Shown here in pieces: positions 33,679-43,612 of a stretch of 64,000 nt of DNA. Positions within the stretch are counted from its first letter, which is position 1. Each line of letters starts with the position of its first letter. Below the pieces are notes generated by a model, which was given only the letters and a program-made list of their open reading frames with translations, did not search any database and had not been told where the DNA came from. The stretch covers positions 25,576-89,575 of the forward strand of contig CAJFTS010000039.1 in NCBI GenBank assembly GCA_904420015.1. The letters are read 5' to 3'. The translations under genes and the position numbers were made by a program. Source of the DNA: an uncultured Clostridia bacterium. Its GTDB lineage: Bacteria; Bacillota; Clostridia; Oscillospirales; Acutalibacteraceae.

Positions 33679-35784
33679 ATGTCAGATTTGGTAATTGTGG
33701 AATCTCCCGCAAAGGCGAAGACCATTAAGAAATACCTGGGTAGGAACTACGAAGTGATCGCTTCCATGGGACATATCCGCGACCTTCCCAAATCCAAGCT
33801 GGGTGTGGATGTGGAGCATGATTTTGAGCCCCAGTATACGGATATCAAGGGGAAGGAGGAGCTGATAAAGGAGCTCAAGGACGCCGCGCAAAAGAGCGAC
33901 AAGGTCTATCTTGCCACCGACCCCGACCGGGAAGGGGAGGCGATTTCCTGGCACTTGGCCGAGCTCCTTCATCTCGACGAGCATGCGTCCAACCGTGTGA
34001 CCTTCAATGAGATCACCAAGTCCGGCGTGCAGGCGGGGATGGAGCATCCCCGCCAGATCGACGAGGATTTGGTCAACGCCCAGCAGGCAAGACGGATCCT
34101 CGACCGGATCGTGGGCTATAAAATCAGCCCCTTCCTTTGGAGAAAGGTGCGAAGGGGCCTTTCCGCCGGCCGGGTGCAGTCGGTGGCGGTCCGGCTGATT
34201 GTGGACCGGGAAGAGGAGATTAAGAAATTCAAGCCCCAGGAATACTGGACGCTGGACGCAAAGCTGATGAAGAAGGGCTCCAAGAAGGCCTTTGCCGCTG
34301 TCCTTTACGGGGATGAGAAGGGTAAAATCAAGATCAAGACTAAGGAACAGGCGGACGAGATTTTGAAGAACCTGGAAGGCGCCGCCTACCAGGTTGCCAA
34401 CCTAAAGAAAGGGGTGCGCCGCAAATCCCCCGCGCCTCCCTTCATTACCTCTACCCTGCAGCAGGACGCCTCCCGCAAGCTGGGCTTCCAGGCACGCCGG
34501 ACCATGAAGGCGGCCCAGGAGCTGTATGAGGGCGTCGAGGTGGCGGATATGGGCGCCATGGGCCTGATTACCTATATGCGAACCGACTCGCTGCGCATCG
34601 CGGACGAGGCGCGGGACGCTTCCGCCGCTTATATTCAGCAAACTTATGGAGACAAGTATCTGCCGGATAAGCCGCGGGTGTTCAAAAGCCGCGCTTCCGC
34701 CCAGGACGGCCATGAGGCCATCCGTCCCACGGTGCCGAGCTTGACTCCCGCCCAGGTCAAGGACAGCCTGACCCTGGACCAGTATAAGCTCTATAAGCTC
34801 ATCTGGGAGCGGTTTATCGCCAGCCAGATGGCCAACGCCGTTTACGATACGGTGGCGGCGGACATCGCCGCGGCGGGCTATATCTTTAAGGCCTCCGGCC
34901 ATACGGTGCGCTTTGACGGCTTTACCGTCCTTTATGAAGAGAGCAAGGACGAGGAGGAAGAGGCGGGCGCCATGCTGCCGCCGCTGGAGAAGGACGAGGT
35001 ACTGCGCCTAAAGGAGCTCAAAGGAAACCAGCACTTTACCCAGCCGCCTCCCCGGTATACCGAGGCGTCCCTCATCAAGGCGCTGGAGGAAAACGGCATC
35101 GGCCGCCCGTCCACCTACGCCCCCACCATCACCACCATCCTGGCGAGGGATTATGTGGAGCGGGAGGGGAAGGCGTTAAAGCCTACCGTCCTCGGGGACG
35201 TGACCACCAAGCTGATGAAGGACCTGTTTCAGAACATCGTGGACGTAAAATTCACCGCCAATATGGAAAACGACCTCGACGAGGTGGAGGCGGGAAAGAA
35301 AAACTGGGTGGATACCCTTCACGATTTCTACGGCGGGTTTGAAAACACCCTGGAGGAAGCGGAAAAACAGATGGACGGAACCCGGGTAAAAATCCCGGAT
35401 GAGGAGACCGACATCGTCTGTGAAAAATGCGGGCGAAAGATGGTCATCAAGCTGGGGCGGTTCGGCAAGTTTTTGGCCTGTCCGGGCTATCCGGAATGTA
35501 AAAATACCAAGAAGCTCGTCAAGGAGACGGGAGGCTTCTGCCCGAAATGCGGCGGGAAGATGGTGGAGCGTAAGTCCAAGAAGGGGCGCCCCTATTACGG
35601 CTGTGAGAATTATAAGGACTGCGGCTTTATGAGCTGGGATTTGCCGATTGCGGAGAAATGCCCCAAATGCGGCAAGAGCCTGTTCCAGAAGAAGGGCAAG
35701 CTGGCGAAAATCTACTGCGCGTCGGAGGAATGCGATTACGAGCGGCCGGTGGAGAAGGCCGCAAAGAAAACGGAGGAATCATGA
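33679..35784 (+). CDS. topA: DNA topoisomerase I
   Basis: 701 residues. N-terminal Toprim domain (VIVESPAKAKTI; TDPDREGEAISWH), active-site Y299 in GLITYMRTDS, then the toroid with GIGRPSTYAPTI. The C-terminus holds three four-Cys zinc ribbons (about 578-605, 620-645, 660-690). It relaxes negative supercoils by a 5'-phosphotyrosine link. The TGA stop overlaps the trmFO start by four bases. The length is standard for Firmicutes. Confidence 0.96.
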   Translation: MSDLVIVESPAKAKTIKKYLGRNYEVIASMGHIRDLPKSKLGVDVEHDFEPQYTDIKGKEELIKELKDAAQKSDKVYLATDPDREGEAISWHLAELLHLDEHASNRVTFNEITKSGVQAGMEHPRQIDEDLVNAQQARRILDRIVGYKISPFLWRKVRRGLSAGRVQSVAVRLIVDREEEIKKFKPQEYWTLDAKLMKKGSKKAFAAVLYGDEKGKIKIKTKEQADEILKNLEGAAYQVANLKKGVRRKSPAPPFITSTLQQDASRKLGFQARRTMKAAQELYEGVEVADMGAMGLITYMRTDSLRIADEARDASAAYIQQTYGDKYLPDKPRVFKSRASAQDGHEAIRPTVPSLTPAQVKDSLTLDQYKLYKLIWERFIASQMANAVYDTVAADIAAAGYIFKASGHTVRFDGFTVLYEESKDEEEEAGAMLPPLEKDEVLRLKELKGNQHFTQPPPRYTEASLIKALEENGIGRPSTYAPTITTILARDYVEREGKALKPTVLGDVTTKLMKDLFQNIVDVKFTANMENDLDEVEAGKKNWVDTLHDFYGGFENTLEEAEKQMDGTRVKIPDEETDIVCEKCGRKMVIKLGRFGKFLACPGYPECKNTKKLVKETGGFCPKCGGKMVERKSKKGRPYYGCENYKDCGFMSWDLPIAEKCPKCGKSLFQKKGKLAKIYCASEECDYERPVEKAAKKTEES

Positions 35785-37085
35785 ACAGCGTTACGGTAAT
35801 CGGCGCGGGCCTCGCCGGATGTGAGGCCGCAAAGCAGCTTTCCAAGGCGGGGGTGTCCGTTACGCTGCTTGAACAGAAGCCGGCGGTCTATTCCCCGGCG
35901 CACCGGTCGCCGGGCTTTGCCGAGCTGGTGTGCTCCAATTCCCTCAAGGCCATGCGCTTGGAAAGCGCGGGCGGCCTGCTCAAAGCGGAAATGGAGCGGA
36001 TGGGCTCGATCTGTGTGGAGGCAGCAAAAGCCTGCCGCGTCCCTGCGGGAGGCGCCTTGGCGGTGGACCGGGATCAGTTTTCCGCTTATATCACCAAAGC
36101 GGTGGAAGCGGACCCGTTGATCCGGGTGGAGCGCCGTCCGGCCGACTGGCTTCCCCGGGACGGGGTATGCATTGTGGCCACCGGGCCGCTGACGGCGGGG
36201 AGCTTTGCCCAAGCGGTACAGGAAAAGGTGGGGGAAAGGTATCTGAGCTTTTACGATGCGGCAGCCCCTATTGTTACCGCGGAATCGGTGGATATGGAAC
36301 GCGCCTTTGCCGCATCCCGGTATGACCGGGGAGAGGACGACTACCTCAACTGCCCTATGAATAAGGAAGAATACGAGGCCTTTTACGAGGCCCTCATTCA
36401 TGCCGAGCGCGCACAATTGCACCCGTTCGACAAGCCTGCCGTTTACGAGGGCTGTATGCCCGTGGAGATTATGGCCAAGCGCGGGCCGGACACCATCCGG
36501 TACGGCCCCTTAAAGCCGGTGGGGCTGCGGGACCCGCGTACCGGGCATCGGCCTTGGGCGGTGGTACAGCTGCGGCGGGAGAACGCCGAGGGAACCCTTT
36601 ATAACCTGGTGGGGTTTCAGACGAATCTGAAATTCCCTGAGCAGAAGCGGGTCTTTTCCATGATCCCGGCCCTGAAGGATGCGCAATTCGCCCGGTACGG
36701 GGTGATGCACCGCAACAGCTTTCTCGATTCGCCCAAGCTCCTAAACCCGGATCAAAGCCTGAAAGCCGACCGGAACCTGTTCTTTGCCGGGCAAATTACC
36801 GGGGTAGAGGGGTATATGGAATCGGCCATGTCGGGGATTTGGGCGGGGATCAACGCCGCCAGGCGGCTATCCGGGAAGGAACCGGTCATCCCCGGGCCGG
36901 AGACCATGTCGGGGGCGTTGCTGGGCTTCGTCACCGGGGGAAGTACGGCGAAATTCGAGCCGATGGGGGCGAATTTCGGCATCCTTCCCACCCTGCCGGA
37001 AAAAATCCGGGACAAAAAGCTGCGTTACAGGGCCTTGGCCCAACGGGCGCTCCTTCGCTTGGAGGAAACGGCGGCGCAGCTATAA
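35781..37085 (+). CDS. trmFO: Methylenetetrahydrofolate-tRNA-(uracil-54-C5)-methyltransferase
   Basis: 434 residues, GGAGG before the ATG at 35781. FAD motif VIGAGLAGCEAAKQL at the N-terminus, ELVCSNSLKAMRLE near 47, and GQITGVEGYMESAMSGIWAG near 336, all typical of TrmFO (formerly Gid). It forms m5U54 in the tRNA T-loop using methylene-THF and FADH2, the usual enzyme in Gram-positive bacteria. Translationally coupled to topA, a widespread pairing. Confidence 0.95.
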   Translation: MNSVTVIGAGLAGCEAAKQLSKAGVSVTLLEQKPAVYSPAHRSPGFAELVCSNSLKAMRLESAGGLLKAEMERMGSICVEAAKACRVPAGGALAVDRDQFSAYITKAVEADPLIRVERRPADWLPRDGVCIVATGPLTAGSFAQAVQEKVGERYLSFYDAAAPIVTAESVDMERAFAASRYDRGEDDYLNCPMNKEEYEAFYEALIHAERAQLHPFDKPAVYEGCMPVEIMAKRGPDTIRYGPLKPVGLRDPRTGHRPWAVVQLRRENAEGTLYNLVGFQTNLKFPEQKRVFSMIPALKDAQFARYGVMHRNSFLDSPKLLNPDQSLKADRNLFFAGQITGVEGYMESAMSGIWAGINAARRLSGKEPVIPGPETMSGALLGFVTGGSTAKFEPMGANFGILPTLPEKIRDKKLRYRALAQRALLRLEETAAQL

Positions 37086-37139
37086 AAGGAAATAAGGACC
37101 AGCCCGGATGAATTCGGGACGGAAAGGAAGCGGGAAACC

Positions 37140-38147
37140 ATGAAAATAATCGTGGACGCCTTTGGCGGCGACAACGCGCCGCTGGAAATCTTAAAAGGGA
37201 GCGCGGCGGCAGCGGCGGCTTACGGCTGCGACATTCTGCTGTGCGGCGAGGAAAGCGCCATCCGCAAGGTGGCGGCGGAGCATCAGATTTCCCTGGATCG
37301 GATGCAGATCATTCACGCGCCGGACGTGATTTCCATGGAGGACGATCCGGGCGAGGTGGTCAAGTCCAAAAGCAACTGCTCTATGGCGGAGGGCCTGCGC
37401 CGCTTGGCCGCCGGGGAAGGGGACGCGTTTGTGTCCGCCGGCTCCACCGGCGCCCTGCTTATCGGCTCAACCTTGCTTGTGAAGCGGATTAAGGGGATCA
37501 AGCGGTGCGCGCTGGCGCCCATCCTGCCCTGCGACAACGGGTTTTACATGCTCATCGACGGGGGCGCCAATGTGGAATGCCGCCCGGAGATGCTTGAGCA
37601 ATTCGGCATCATGGGCAGCGCGTACATGGAAAAGGTCATGGGCATCCCGAAACCCAGAGTGGGCCTTGCCAACGTGGGGACCGAGCCCACCAAGGGCGGG
37701 CAGCTGCAGCATGAGGCCTTTGCCCTTTTGAGCAAGGCGCCGGTCAATTTTGTCGGCAATGTGGAGGCGCGGGACTATCCCGCCGGGGTCTGCGACGTGC
37801 TGGTGGCGGACGGGTTTACCGGAAATGTGGTCTTAAAGCTGACCGAGGGGCTGGCGTCCACGCTGTTCGGGAATATCAAGGGGATTTTGAAGGCAAACTT
37901 GAAAGGAAAGCTGGCGGCGGCGATGATTATGCCGGGGCTCAAGGCATTTAAAAAGCGGATGGATACCGACGAATACGGCGGCGCGCCGCTGCTGGGCACG
38001 GCGAAGCCGGTCTTTAAGGCTCACGGCAGCTCCAACGCCTATGCGTTCCAGAACGCCATCCGTCTGGCGTGCGACTTTGCCAAGGGCAACGTCATCGGCG
38101 CCATTGAGGAGAGCCTGCGGGAAGGCAAAGAATCCCGCCGCTCTTGA
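37140..38147 (+). CDS. plsX: Phosphate acyltransferase PlsX
   Basis: 335 residues, GGAAG upstream. It begins IIVDAFGGDNAPLEILKG and has SAGSTGALLIGSTLLVKRI and VADGFTGNVVLKLTEG, typical of PlsX. It converts acyl-ACP to acyl-phosphate for PlsY in phospholipid synthesis, as a peripheral membrane enzyme. In many Firmicutes acpP lies between plsX and rnc; here acpP is absent and a 140-base gap with a long hairpin takes its place. Confidence 0.95.
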   Translation: MKIIVDAFGGDNAPLEILKGSAAAAAAYGCDILLCGEESAIRKVAAEHQISLDRMQIIHAPDVISMEDDPGEVVKSKSNCSMAEGLRRLAAGEGDAFVSAGSTGALLIGSTLLVKRIKGIKRCALAPILPCDNGFYMLIDGGANVECRPEMLEQFGIMGSAYMEKVMGIPKPRVGLANVGTEPTKGGQLQHEAFALLSKAPVNFVGNVEARDYPAGVCDVLVADGFTGNVVLKLTEGLASTLFGNIKGILKANLKGKLAAAMIMPGLKAFKKRMDTDEYGGAPLLGTAKPVFKAHGSSNAYAFQNAIRLACDFAKGNVIGAIEESLREGKESRRS

Positions 38148-38203
38148 CAAAGGCGGACGGGGACTTTTATCATGAAATCCAAAGGGTACGAATGGGGGCC
38201 CTT

Positions 38204-38236
38204 TGCCGGTATTCCCGCCTTTTGGGAATACCGGCA
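38204..38236. promoter_or_regulatory. Long hairpin in front of rnc
   Basis: A 13-bp perfect stem (38204-38216 with 38224-38236) with a 7-base loop; outer GGGCC/GGCCC and CTTTG/CAAAG segments could extend it. There is no T tract, so it is a weak terminator. It could be an RNase III site for autoregulation or a processing signal. Confidence 0.55.
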
Positions 38237-38287
38237 AGCAGCCCAAAGGCCCAGGAAAGAAACAAAATGAAAAGGAGGAATGGGAAG

Positions 38288-38965
38288 ATGAAGGAGCTGG
38301 AAAAGAAGCTCGGCTATACCTTCCAAAGGGAAGAGCTGCTGAGGACGGCGCTGACCCACTCGTCTTTTGCCAACGAAGGCAAAAAAGGCGGGGTAAGCAA
38401 CGAGCGGCTGGAGTTTCTGGGGGATTCGGTGCTGAGCATTGTGGTGTCCGACCATCTTTACCGCACCTATCCCAACCAGCCGGAAGGGGAGCTGACGCGG
38501 ATGAGGGCGGCCTTGGTATGCGAAAAATCCCTTTGCCGCTTTGCCAAGGAGATCGATTTGGGCAAATACCTGCTGCTTGGAAAAGGGGAACAGCATACCG
38601 GCGGCCGGGAGCGGCCTTCGGTGCTGGCGGACGCCTTTGAAGCGGTGATCGCGGCCATCTATCTCGACGGCGGCATGGAGCCCGCCCGGCGGCATATTAT
38701 GCGCTTTGTCAAAGAGGAAGGCGCGGGCTTAGGAAAGCCCTTCCGGGATTACAAAACCACCCTTCAGGAGATTGTTCAGCAAAACCCCGGCGAAAGCCTG
38801 AGCTATGTCCTGACGGGTGAGAGCGGCCCCGACCACGACAAGCGTTTTACCGTGGAGGTCTTTTTAAATTCCAACTGCATCGGCAAGGGGAGCGGACACA
38901 GCAAAAAGGAAGCGGAGCAGCAGGCGGCCAGAGAGGCGCTGCATCTGATGGGCTGCGACAAGTGA
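38288..38965 (+). CDS. rnc: Ribonuclease III
   Basis: 225 residues from the ATG at 38288, behind AAGGAGG. The catalytic signature ERLEFLGDSVLS (39-50, with E42 and D46) and the second acidic pair in DAFEAVIAAIYLDGG are intact. The double-stranded RNA-binding domain spans about 155-222 (DYKTTLQEIVQ; KKEAEQQAAREAL). It processes rRNA precursors and cleaves structured mRNA. Its stop overlaps the GTG start of the radical SAM gene. Confidence 0.95.
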   Translation: MKELEKKLGYTFQREELLRTALTHSSFANEGKKGGVSNERLEFLGDSVLSIVVSDHLYRTYPNQPEGELTRMRAALVCEKSLCRFAKEIDLGKYLLLGKGEQHTGGRERPSVLADAFEAVIAAIYLDGGMEPARRHIMRFVKEEGAGLGKPFRDYKTTLQEIVQQNPGESLSYVLTGESGPDHDKRFTVEVFLNSNCIGKGSGHSKKEAEQQAAREALHLMGCDK

Positions 38966-39960
38966 GGCATGCAAACGTCGCACTCTTTGTTCCCCATGCG
39001 GGCTGTCCGCACAGCTGTAGTTTTTGCGACCAGCGGCGCATCTCCGGCCAGGTGGGTATGCCCACCCAAAGGAAGGTGAGGGAGGCGGCCGAACGGGCGC
39101 TTTCCACCTTGGGAGCGCGTGCGGGAGAGGGGGAGCTCGCCTTCTTCGGCGGAAGCTTCACCGCCATCGACCGCAGGATAATGTGCGCGCTTTTGGAGGC
39201 GGCGGCCGATTACGTTGGGCCGGGAAAGCTAGCCGGAATCCGTGTTTCCACCCGCCCGGACGCGGTGGACGCCCAGACGCTCCGGCTCCTGAAGGGGTAC
39301 GGGGTGACGGCGGTGGAGCTGGGTGCCCAGAGCATGGACGACGAGGTGCTTCAAAAGAACGGACGGGGCCACACTGCACGGCAGACGGCAGAAGCGGCGG
39401 GGCTCATCCAGGAAGCGGGGCTGTCCCTGGGGCTGCAAATGATGACCGGGCTGTACGGCGATACCGAGGAGGGGGCGCGGTCCACCGCCGAGCGGCTGGC
39501 GGACCTTGGGCCGGAGACGGTGCGCATCTACCCTACGGTGGTGCTGGAGGGGACGAAGCTTGCCGACTGGTACCGGGAAGGCAGATACCGGCCGCCCGGC
39601 CTTTGTCAGACGGTGGCCCTATGCGCAGAGCTCCTGGATTTTTTTGAGGACAGGCGCATCCGGGTTATCCGGGTTGGGCTGCACGCCGAGGCCTCCATGC
39701 AGGAGACCCTTTTGGCGGGGCCGTGGCATCCGGCCTTTGGGGAGCTTTGCGAAAACGAGCGCTTTTTCCGCAAGGCCCTTCTTCTGCTCAGTCGGCAGGG
39801 GCCGGGCAGCTATCTTATCTTGGTTCATCCCAAGGAGCAATCGAAGATGACGGGGCAGAAAAAGCGCAATCTGGCCCGCCTGCAGGAGCTTGGTTTTTCC
39901 TGCCGGGTAAAGCCTCAAGCGGGCTTACGGGAGGGCGAGCTGCAAATTACGCGTACATAG
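38962..39960 (+). CDS. Elp3-like radical SAM protein
   Basis: 332 residues from a GTG at 38962 that overlaps the rnc stop (GTGA). Radical SAM cluster C14-x3-C18-x2-C21 (GCPHSCSFC), then FFGGSFTAI, VSTRPDAVD, VELGAQSMDDEVL and GLQMMTGLYGDT, as in the Elp3/TIGR01211-like group. The acetyltransferase domain of true Elp3 is absent. The C-terminus (about 240-332) reads as a substrate or RNA-binding extension with YLILVHPKEQSKMTGQKKRN. Located between rnc and smc in many Clostridia; the reaction is unknown, possibly an RNA modification. Confidence 0.8.
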   Translation: MRHANVALFVPHAGCPHSCSFCDQRRISGQVGMPTQRKVREAAERALSTLGARAGEGELAFFGGSFTAIDRRIMCALLEAAADYVGPGKLAGIRVSTRPDAVDAQTLRLLKGYGVTAVELGAQSMDDEVLQKNGRGHTARQTAEAAGLIQEAGLSLGLQMMTGLYGDTEEGARSTAERLADLGPETVRIYPTVVLEGTKLADWYREGRYRPPGLCQTVALCAELLDFFEDRRIRVIRVGLHAEASMQETLLAGPWHPAFGELCENERFFRKALLLLSRQGPGSYLILVHPKEQSKMTGQKKRNLARLQELGFSCRVKPQAGLREGELQITRT

Positions 39961-39975
39961 AAAGGCGGGACTGGT

Positions 39976-42900
39976 GTGCTGTTAAAATCCCTTGAACTTC
40001 AGGGCTTTAAGTCCTTCGCAGATAAGACTACCCTGTCCTTCGGCCAGGGCGTCACTGCGGTGGTGGGCCCGAACGGCTCCGGCAAAAGCAACATCAGCGA
40101 CGCGGTGCGCTGGGTGCTGGGGGAGCAGTCCTCCCGCCAGCTGCGGGGCGCGCGGATGGAGGATGTGGTCTTTGTCGGCACCTCCAGCCGTAAGGCCAAG
40201 GGCTTTGCGGAGGTGTCCCTGACCATCGACAACACCGACCGCAGCCTGGATTTCGACAGCGACGACGTGCGGGTGACCCGCCGGTATTACCGGTCGGGGG
40301 AGTCGGACTATCTGCTCAACGGCGCGGCGGTGCGGCTCAAGGACGTGCACGAGCTGTTTATGGACACCGGCCTCGGCCGGGACGGGTATTCCATCATTGG
40401 CCAGGGGAAGATAGCCGATATCGTCGGCTCCAAGTCGGACGAGCGAAGAGAAATCTTCGAGGAAGCGGCGGGCATTTCCAAATACCGCTACCGCAAAATC
40501 GAAGCCGAGCGCCGGCTGAGCGCGGCGCAGGAGAACCTGGTGCGGCTCTTGGACATCCTCAAGGAGCTGGAAGGCCGGGTGGGCCCGCTCAAGGAGCAGG
40601 CTCAAAAGGCGCAGCGCTTTTTAAAGCTGTCGGATGAGAAAAAGGAGCTGGAAATCGGCATTTGGGTCAAAAGCCTTTCCAGGGCCAAGGAGATCCTGCT
40701 CGAACAGGAGCATAAGCTCCTTTCGGCGCACAGCCAGCACGAGGGAGCGGAGAAAAAGCTCTCCGATATCGAGCGGGAGATTGAAGAGGTACAGATCGAG
40801 TCGGGCCGGCTGGCGGCTGCCGCCGACGAGATGCGCCGGTCGGTTTCCTCCCTGGAGGAACAGGCGGTGCGCACCGAGGGCGAGGGGAACGTCCTCAAAA
40901 ACACGGTGGAGCACAACCGGGAATCCATAAAACGCATTGAAGGAGAGATTGCCGCCAGCAGCCAGTCGGGTGAGGAACTGCTCGAGCAGATGGCGGCATA
41001 TGAAGAGAAGATAAGGCTTGGCCGGCAGGCGGCGGAAGAAAAGAGGGCGCAGCTGGATGCATGCACGGCGCGGATGCAGGAGCTTTTGCTGGAGAATGCA
41101 GGCCATTCCGAGCAGATCGACCGGCTGAGCAGGACGTTGGCGGAGCTGACGCAAAGGGATGCGGACGTGCGCATCACCTCCATTACCGCCCGGTCGGAGC
41201 TCGACGGGATCGCCCAGAGGGAAAAGGCCCTCTCGGAATCGGAGCAGGCGGCGGCGCTGACCAAGGATTCCTTGCTGCGCGAGCGCACCGAGATCCTAGG
41301 AGGGTTAAAGGATCTGGATGCGCATATGGAAAGCCTGCAAAATACCGCAAAGGGCTATGCCATCCGCCTGGAGAGCCGCCAGAAGCGGCTGGAGGGGCAG
41401 CGGCAGCTGGCGGACAAGCTTTCTTTGGACGCCAATGAAATGCACCGGCGGGCCCGGCTCCTCGAAGATTTGGAGCGCAATCTGGAGGGCTTCGCCTATT
41501 CGGTCAAAAACGTCATGAAGCAGGCGTCCCACGGCGCGCTGCGCGGGATTCTCGGCCCGGTATCCCGGCTGATCGACGTGCCGGGGAAATACGCACAGGC
41601 CATTGAAACCGCCTTGGGCGGCGCAATGCAGAACATTGTCACCGAGGACGAAAATGCGGCGAAGGCGGCCATCGCCTACCTCAAGCGAAACGACGGGGGG
41701 CGGGCCACCTTCCTGCCGGTGTCCTCCATCCGGGGCAGCCGGCTTTATGAAAAGGGGCTCGACGACTGCTACGGCTTTGTCGGCCTTGCCGCGGGGCTGG
41801 TGGGGTATGATCCCCGGTTTGAGGGGATCGTTTCCTCGCTGCTGGGACGGGTGGCGGTTGCGCAGGATTTGGATTGCGCCATCGCCATTGCCAAACGATA
41901 CGCTTATAAATTCCGGGTGGTCACCTTGGACGGCCAGGTGGTCAACGCCGGCGGTTCCTTGACCGGCGGCTCCCATGGAAAAAACGCGGGCCTTTTGGGC
42001 CGGCGCACGGAGATTGAAAAGATAAAGGGACAGGCGCGTTCCTTAGACGAGCAGGCCGCTGCGGCCCGGCAAAAGCAGCAAGCCTGCGCGCAGGAGGCGG
42101 CGGCCTCTCAGGCGGAGCTTTCCGGTATCAAGGGGGAAATTGCCACCGCCCAGGAGGATAAAATCCGCTTTGAGGCCGAGCAAAAGCGGGTGGAAAGCCA
42201 GCTTTTGTCCGCCGAGCAGAATCTCGCCGCCATCGAAGGGCAGCGAAGCCAGCTGGCAAAGAAGAAGGAGGAGCTGGCCCAGGCCCTTGCAAACGTAGAC
42301 CGGGACGGGCGGGAGATTGCCGCGCAAAAGGCCGAGGCGGAGGAGGCGCTCAACCGCCTGACCGGCGGCCGGGAGGACTTGGACCGCCGGCGCGAGCAGC
42401 TTTCTGTGAAAAGCGAAGGACTTCGGCTGGAGCTGCTGGCGGTGGAAAAGGATGTGGAGGCCGCGCGCGAGTCGGTCGGCCAGCTGCAGGAGCGAAAGAA
42501 CGGGCAGGCGAAGCACATTGAGGAGCTGCTCGGGCAGAAGGCGGCCTATCTGCAAAGGAACGAAGAGCTGGAGCGGGATATCGGCAGCCGTCTGCAAACG
42601 GCCCGCGCCCTGCGGGAGCAGGCGGCCCGGGCGGAAAGCGATATCCGGGAAAAAACCGAGCGGCGGGAAGCCTGCGCACGCCGGTTTTCCGAGCTGCGCG
42701 GCATGGAGCGGGAAGCGTCGGACGAGCGGGAACGGCTGGGCCGGGAGCTTGCCCGTCTGGAAGAGCGCAAGGCTGCCGGCCAGAAGGATTACGACGACGT
42801 CATCAAAAAGCTGTGGGACGAATATGAGCTGACCCGCCGGGAGGCGGAGGAGATTGCCGCCCCGGTGGAGGATCTGAACAAAGCCCAGCGGCGGCTGAAT

Positions 42901-43545
42901 GAAATCAAAAACGGCATCCGGGCCTTGGGCTCGGTCAACGTCAGCGCCATTGAGGAATGTAAGGAGGTCAGCGAGCGCTATACCTTCCTCAAAGCCCAGG
43001 TGGAGGACGTCGAACAGGCGCGCGACGAGCTTTACCGCCTGATCCGGGAGCTGACGGGGAAGATGCACGAGCTGTTTGTCGACCGGTTTGGGAAGATCAA
43101 CGGGGAATTCGGCCAAATTTTTACCGAGCTGTTTGGCGGCGGGAAAGCTACCTTGACCCTTACCGATCCGGAAAACGTGCTCACCTCCGGAATTGAGATT
43201 TCCGTCCAGCCGCCCGGAAAGATCATCACCCATCTCGACAGCCTGTCGGGCGGGGAAAAGGCGCTGGTGGCCATTTCCCTTTACTTTGCCATCCTGCGGG
43301 TAAGCCCCTCGCCCTTCTGTGTGCTCGATGAGATTGAGGCGGCCCTTGACGACGTCAACGTCAGCCGGTTTGCTTCCTATCTGCGGCGGATGAGTGACAA
43401 GACCCAGTTTATCGCCATCACTCACCGGCGGGGCACCATGGAGGAAGCGGATGTGCTTTACGGGGTTACCATGCAGGAGGAGGGCGTTTCCAAGCTCTTA
43501 GAGCTGCGTGCCTCCGAGCTGCAGGAAAAATGGCAGCTTTCTTAA
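39976..43545 (+). CDS. smc: Chromosome segregation protein SMC
   Basis: 1189 residues from a GTG at 39976, full length. Walker A GPNGSGKS at 31-38; long coiled coil; a central hinge (about 505-660, with GAMQNIVTEDENAAKAAI and LDGQVVNAGGSLTGGS); second coiled coil; C-terminal ABC signature LSGGEK at 1090-1095 and Walker B VLDEIEAALDD (D1118, E1119). SMC dimers with ScpAB compact and align chromosomes. ScpAB genes are not in the window. It is followed by ftsY, as in most Firmicutes. Confidence 0.97.
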   Translation: MLLKSLELQGFKSFADKTTLSFGQGVTAVVGPNGSGKSNISDAVRWVLGEQSSRQLRGARMEDVVFVGTSSRKAKGFAEVSLTIDNTDRSLDFDSDDVRVTRRYYRSGESDYLLNGAAVRLKDVHELFMDTGLGRDGYSIIGQGKIADIVGSKSDERREIFEEAAGISKYRYRKIEAERRLSAAQENLVRLLDILKELEGRVGPLKEQAQKAQRFLKLSDEKKELEIGIWVKSLSRAKEILLEQEHKLLSAHSQHEGAEKKLSDIEREIEEVQIESGRLAAAADEMRRSVSSLEEQAVRTEGEGNVLKNTVEHNRESIKRIEGEIAASSQSGEELLEQMAAYEEKIRLGRQAAEEKRAQLDACTARMQELLLENAGHSEQIDRLSRTLAELTQRDADVRITSITARSELDGIAQREKALSESEQAAALTKDSLLRERTEILGGLKDLDAHMESLQNTAKGYAIRLESRQKRLEGQRQLADKLSLDANEMHRRARLLEDLERNLEGFAYSVKNVMKQASHGALRGILGPVSRLIDVPGKYAQAIETALGGAMQNIVTEDENAAKAAIAYLKRNDGGRATFLPVSSIRGSRLYEKGLDDCYGFVGLAAGLVGYDPRFEGIVSSLLGRVAVAQDLDCAIAIAKRYAYKFRVVTLDGQVVNAGGSLTGGSHGKNAGLLGRRTEIEKIKGQARSLDEQAAAARQKQQACAQEAAASQAELSGIKGEIATAQEDKIRFEAEQKRVESQLLSAEQNLAAIEGQRSQLAKKKEELAQALANVDRDGREIAAQKAEAEEALNRLTGGREDLDRRREQLSVKSEGLRLELLAVEKDVEAARESVGQLQERKNGQAKHIEELLGQKAAYLQRNEELERDIGSRLQTARALREQAARAESDIREKTERREACARRFSELRGMEREASDERERLGRELARLEERKAAGQKDYDDVIKKLWDEYELTRREAEEIAAPVEDLNKAQRRLNEIKNGIRALGSVNVSAIEECKEVSERYTFLKAQVEDVEQARDELYRLIRELTGKMHELFVDRFGKINGEFGQIFTELFGGGKATLTLTDPENVLTSGIEISVQPPGKIITHLDSLSGGEKALVAISLYFAILRVSPSPFCVLDEIEAALDDVNVSRFASYLRRMSDKTQFIAITHRRGTMEEADVLYGVTMQEEGVSKLLELRASELQEKWQLS

Positions 43546-43612
43546 AAGCAGGCGATCCGCCGCGTGCCGGCGGCGTTAAATTTAGATGAAACCGTGAGAA
43601 AGGAACGAGAAA

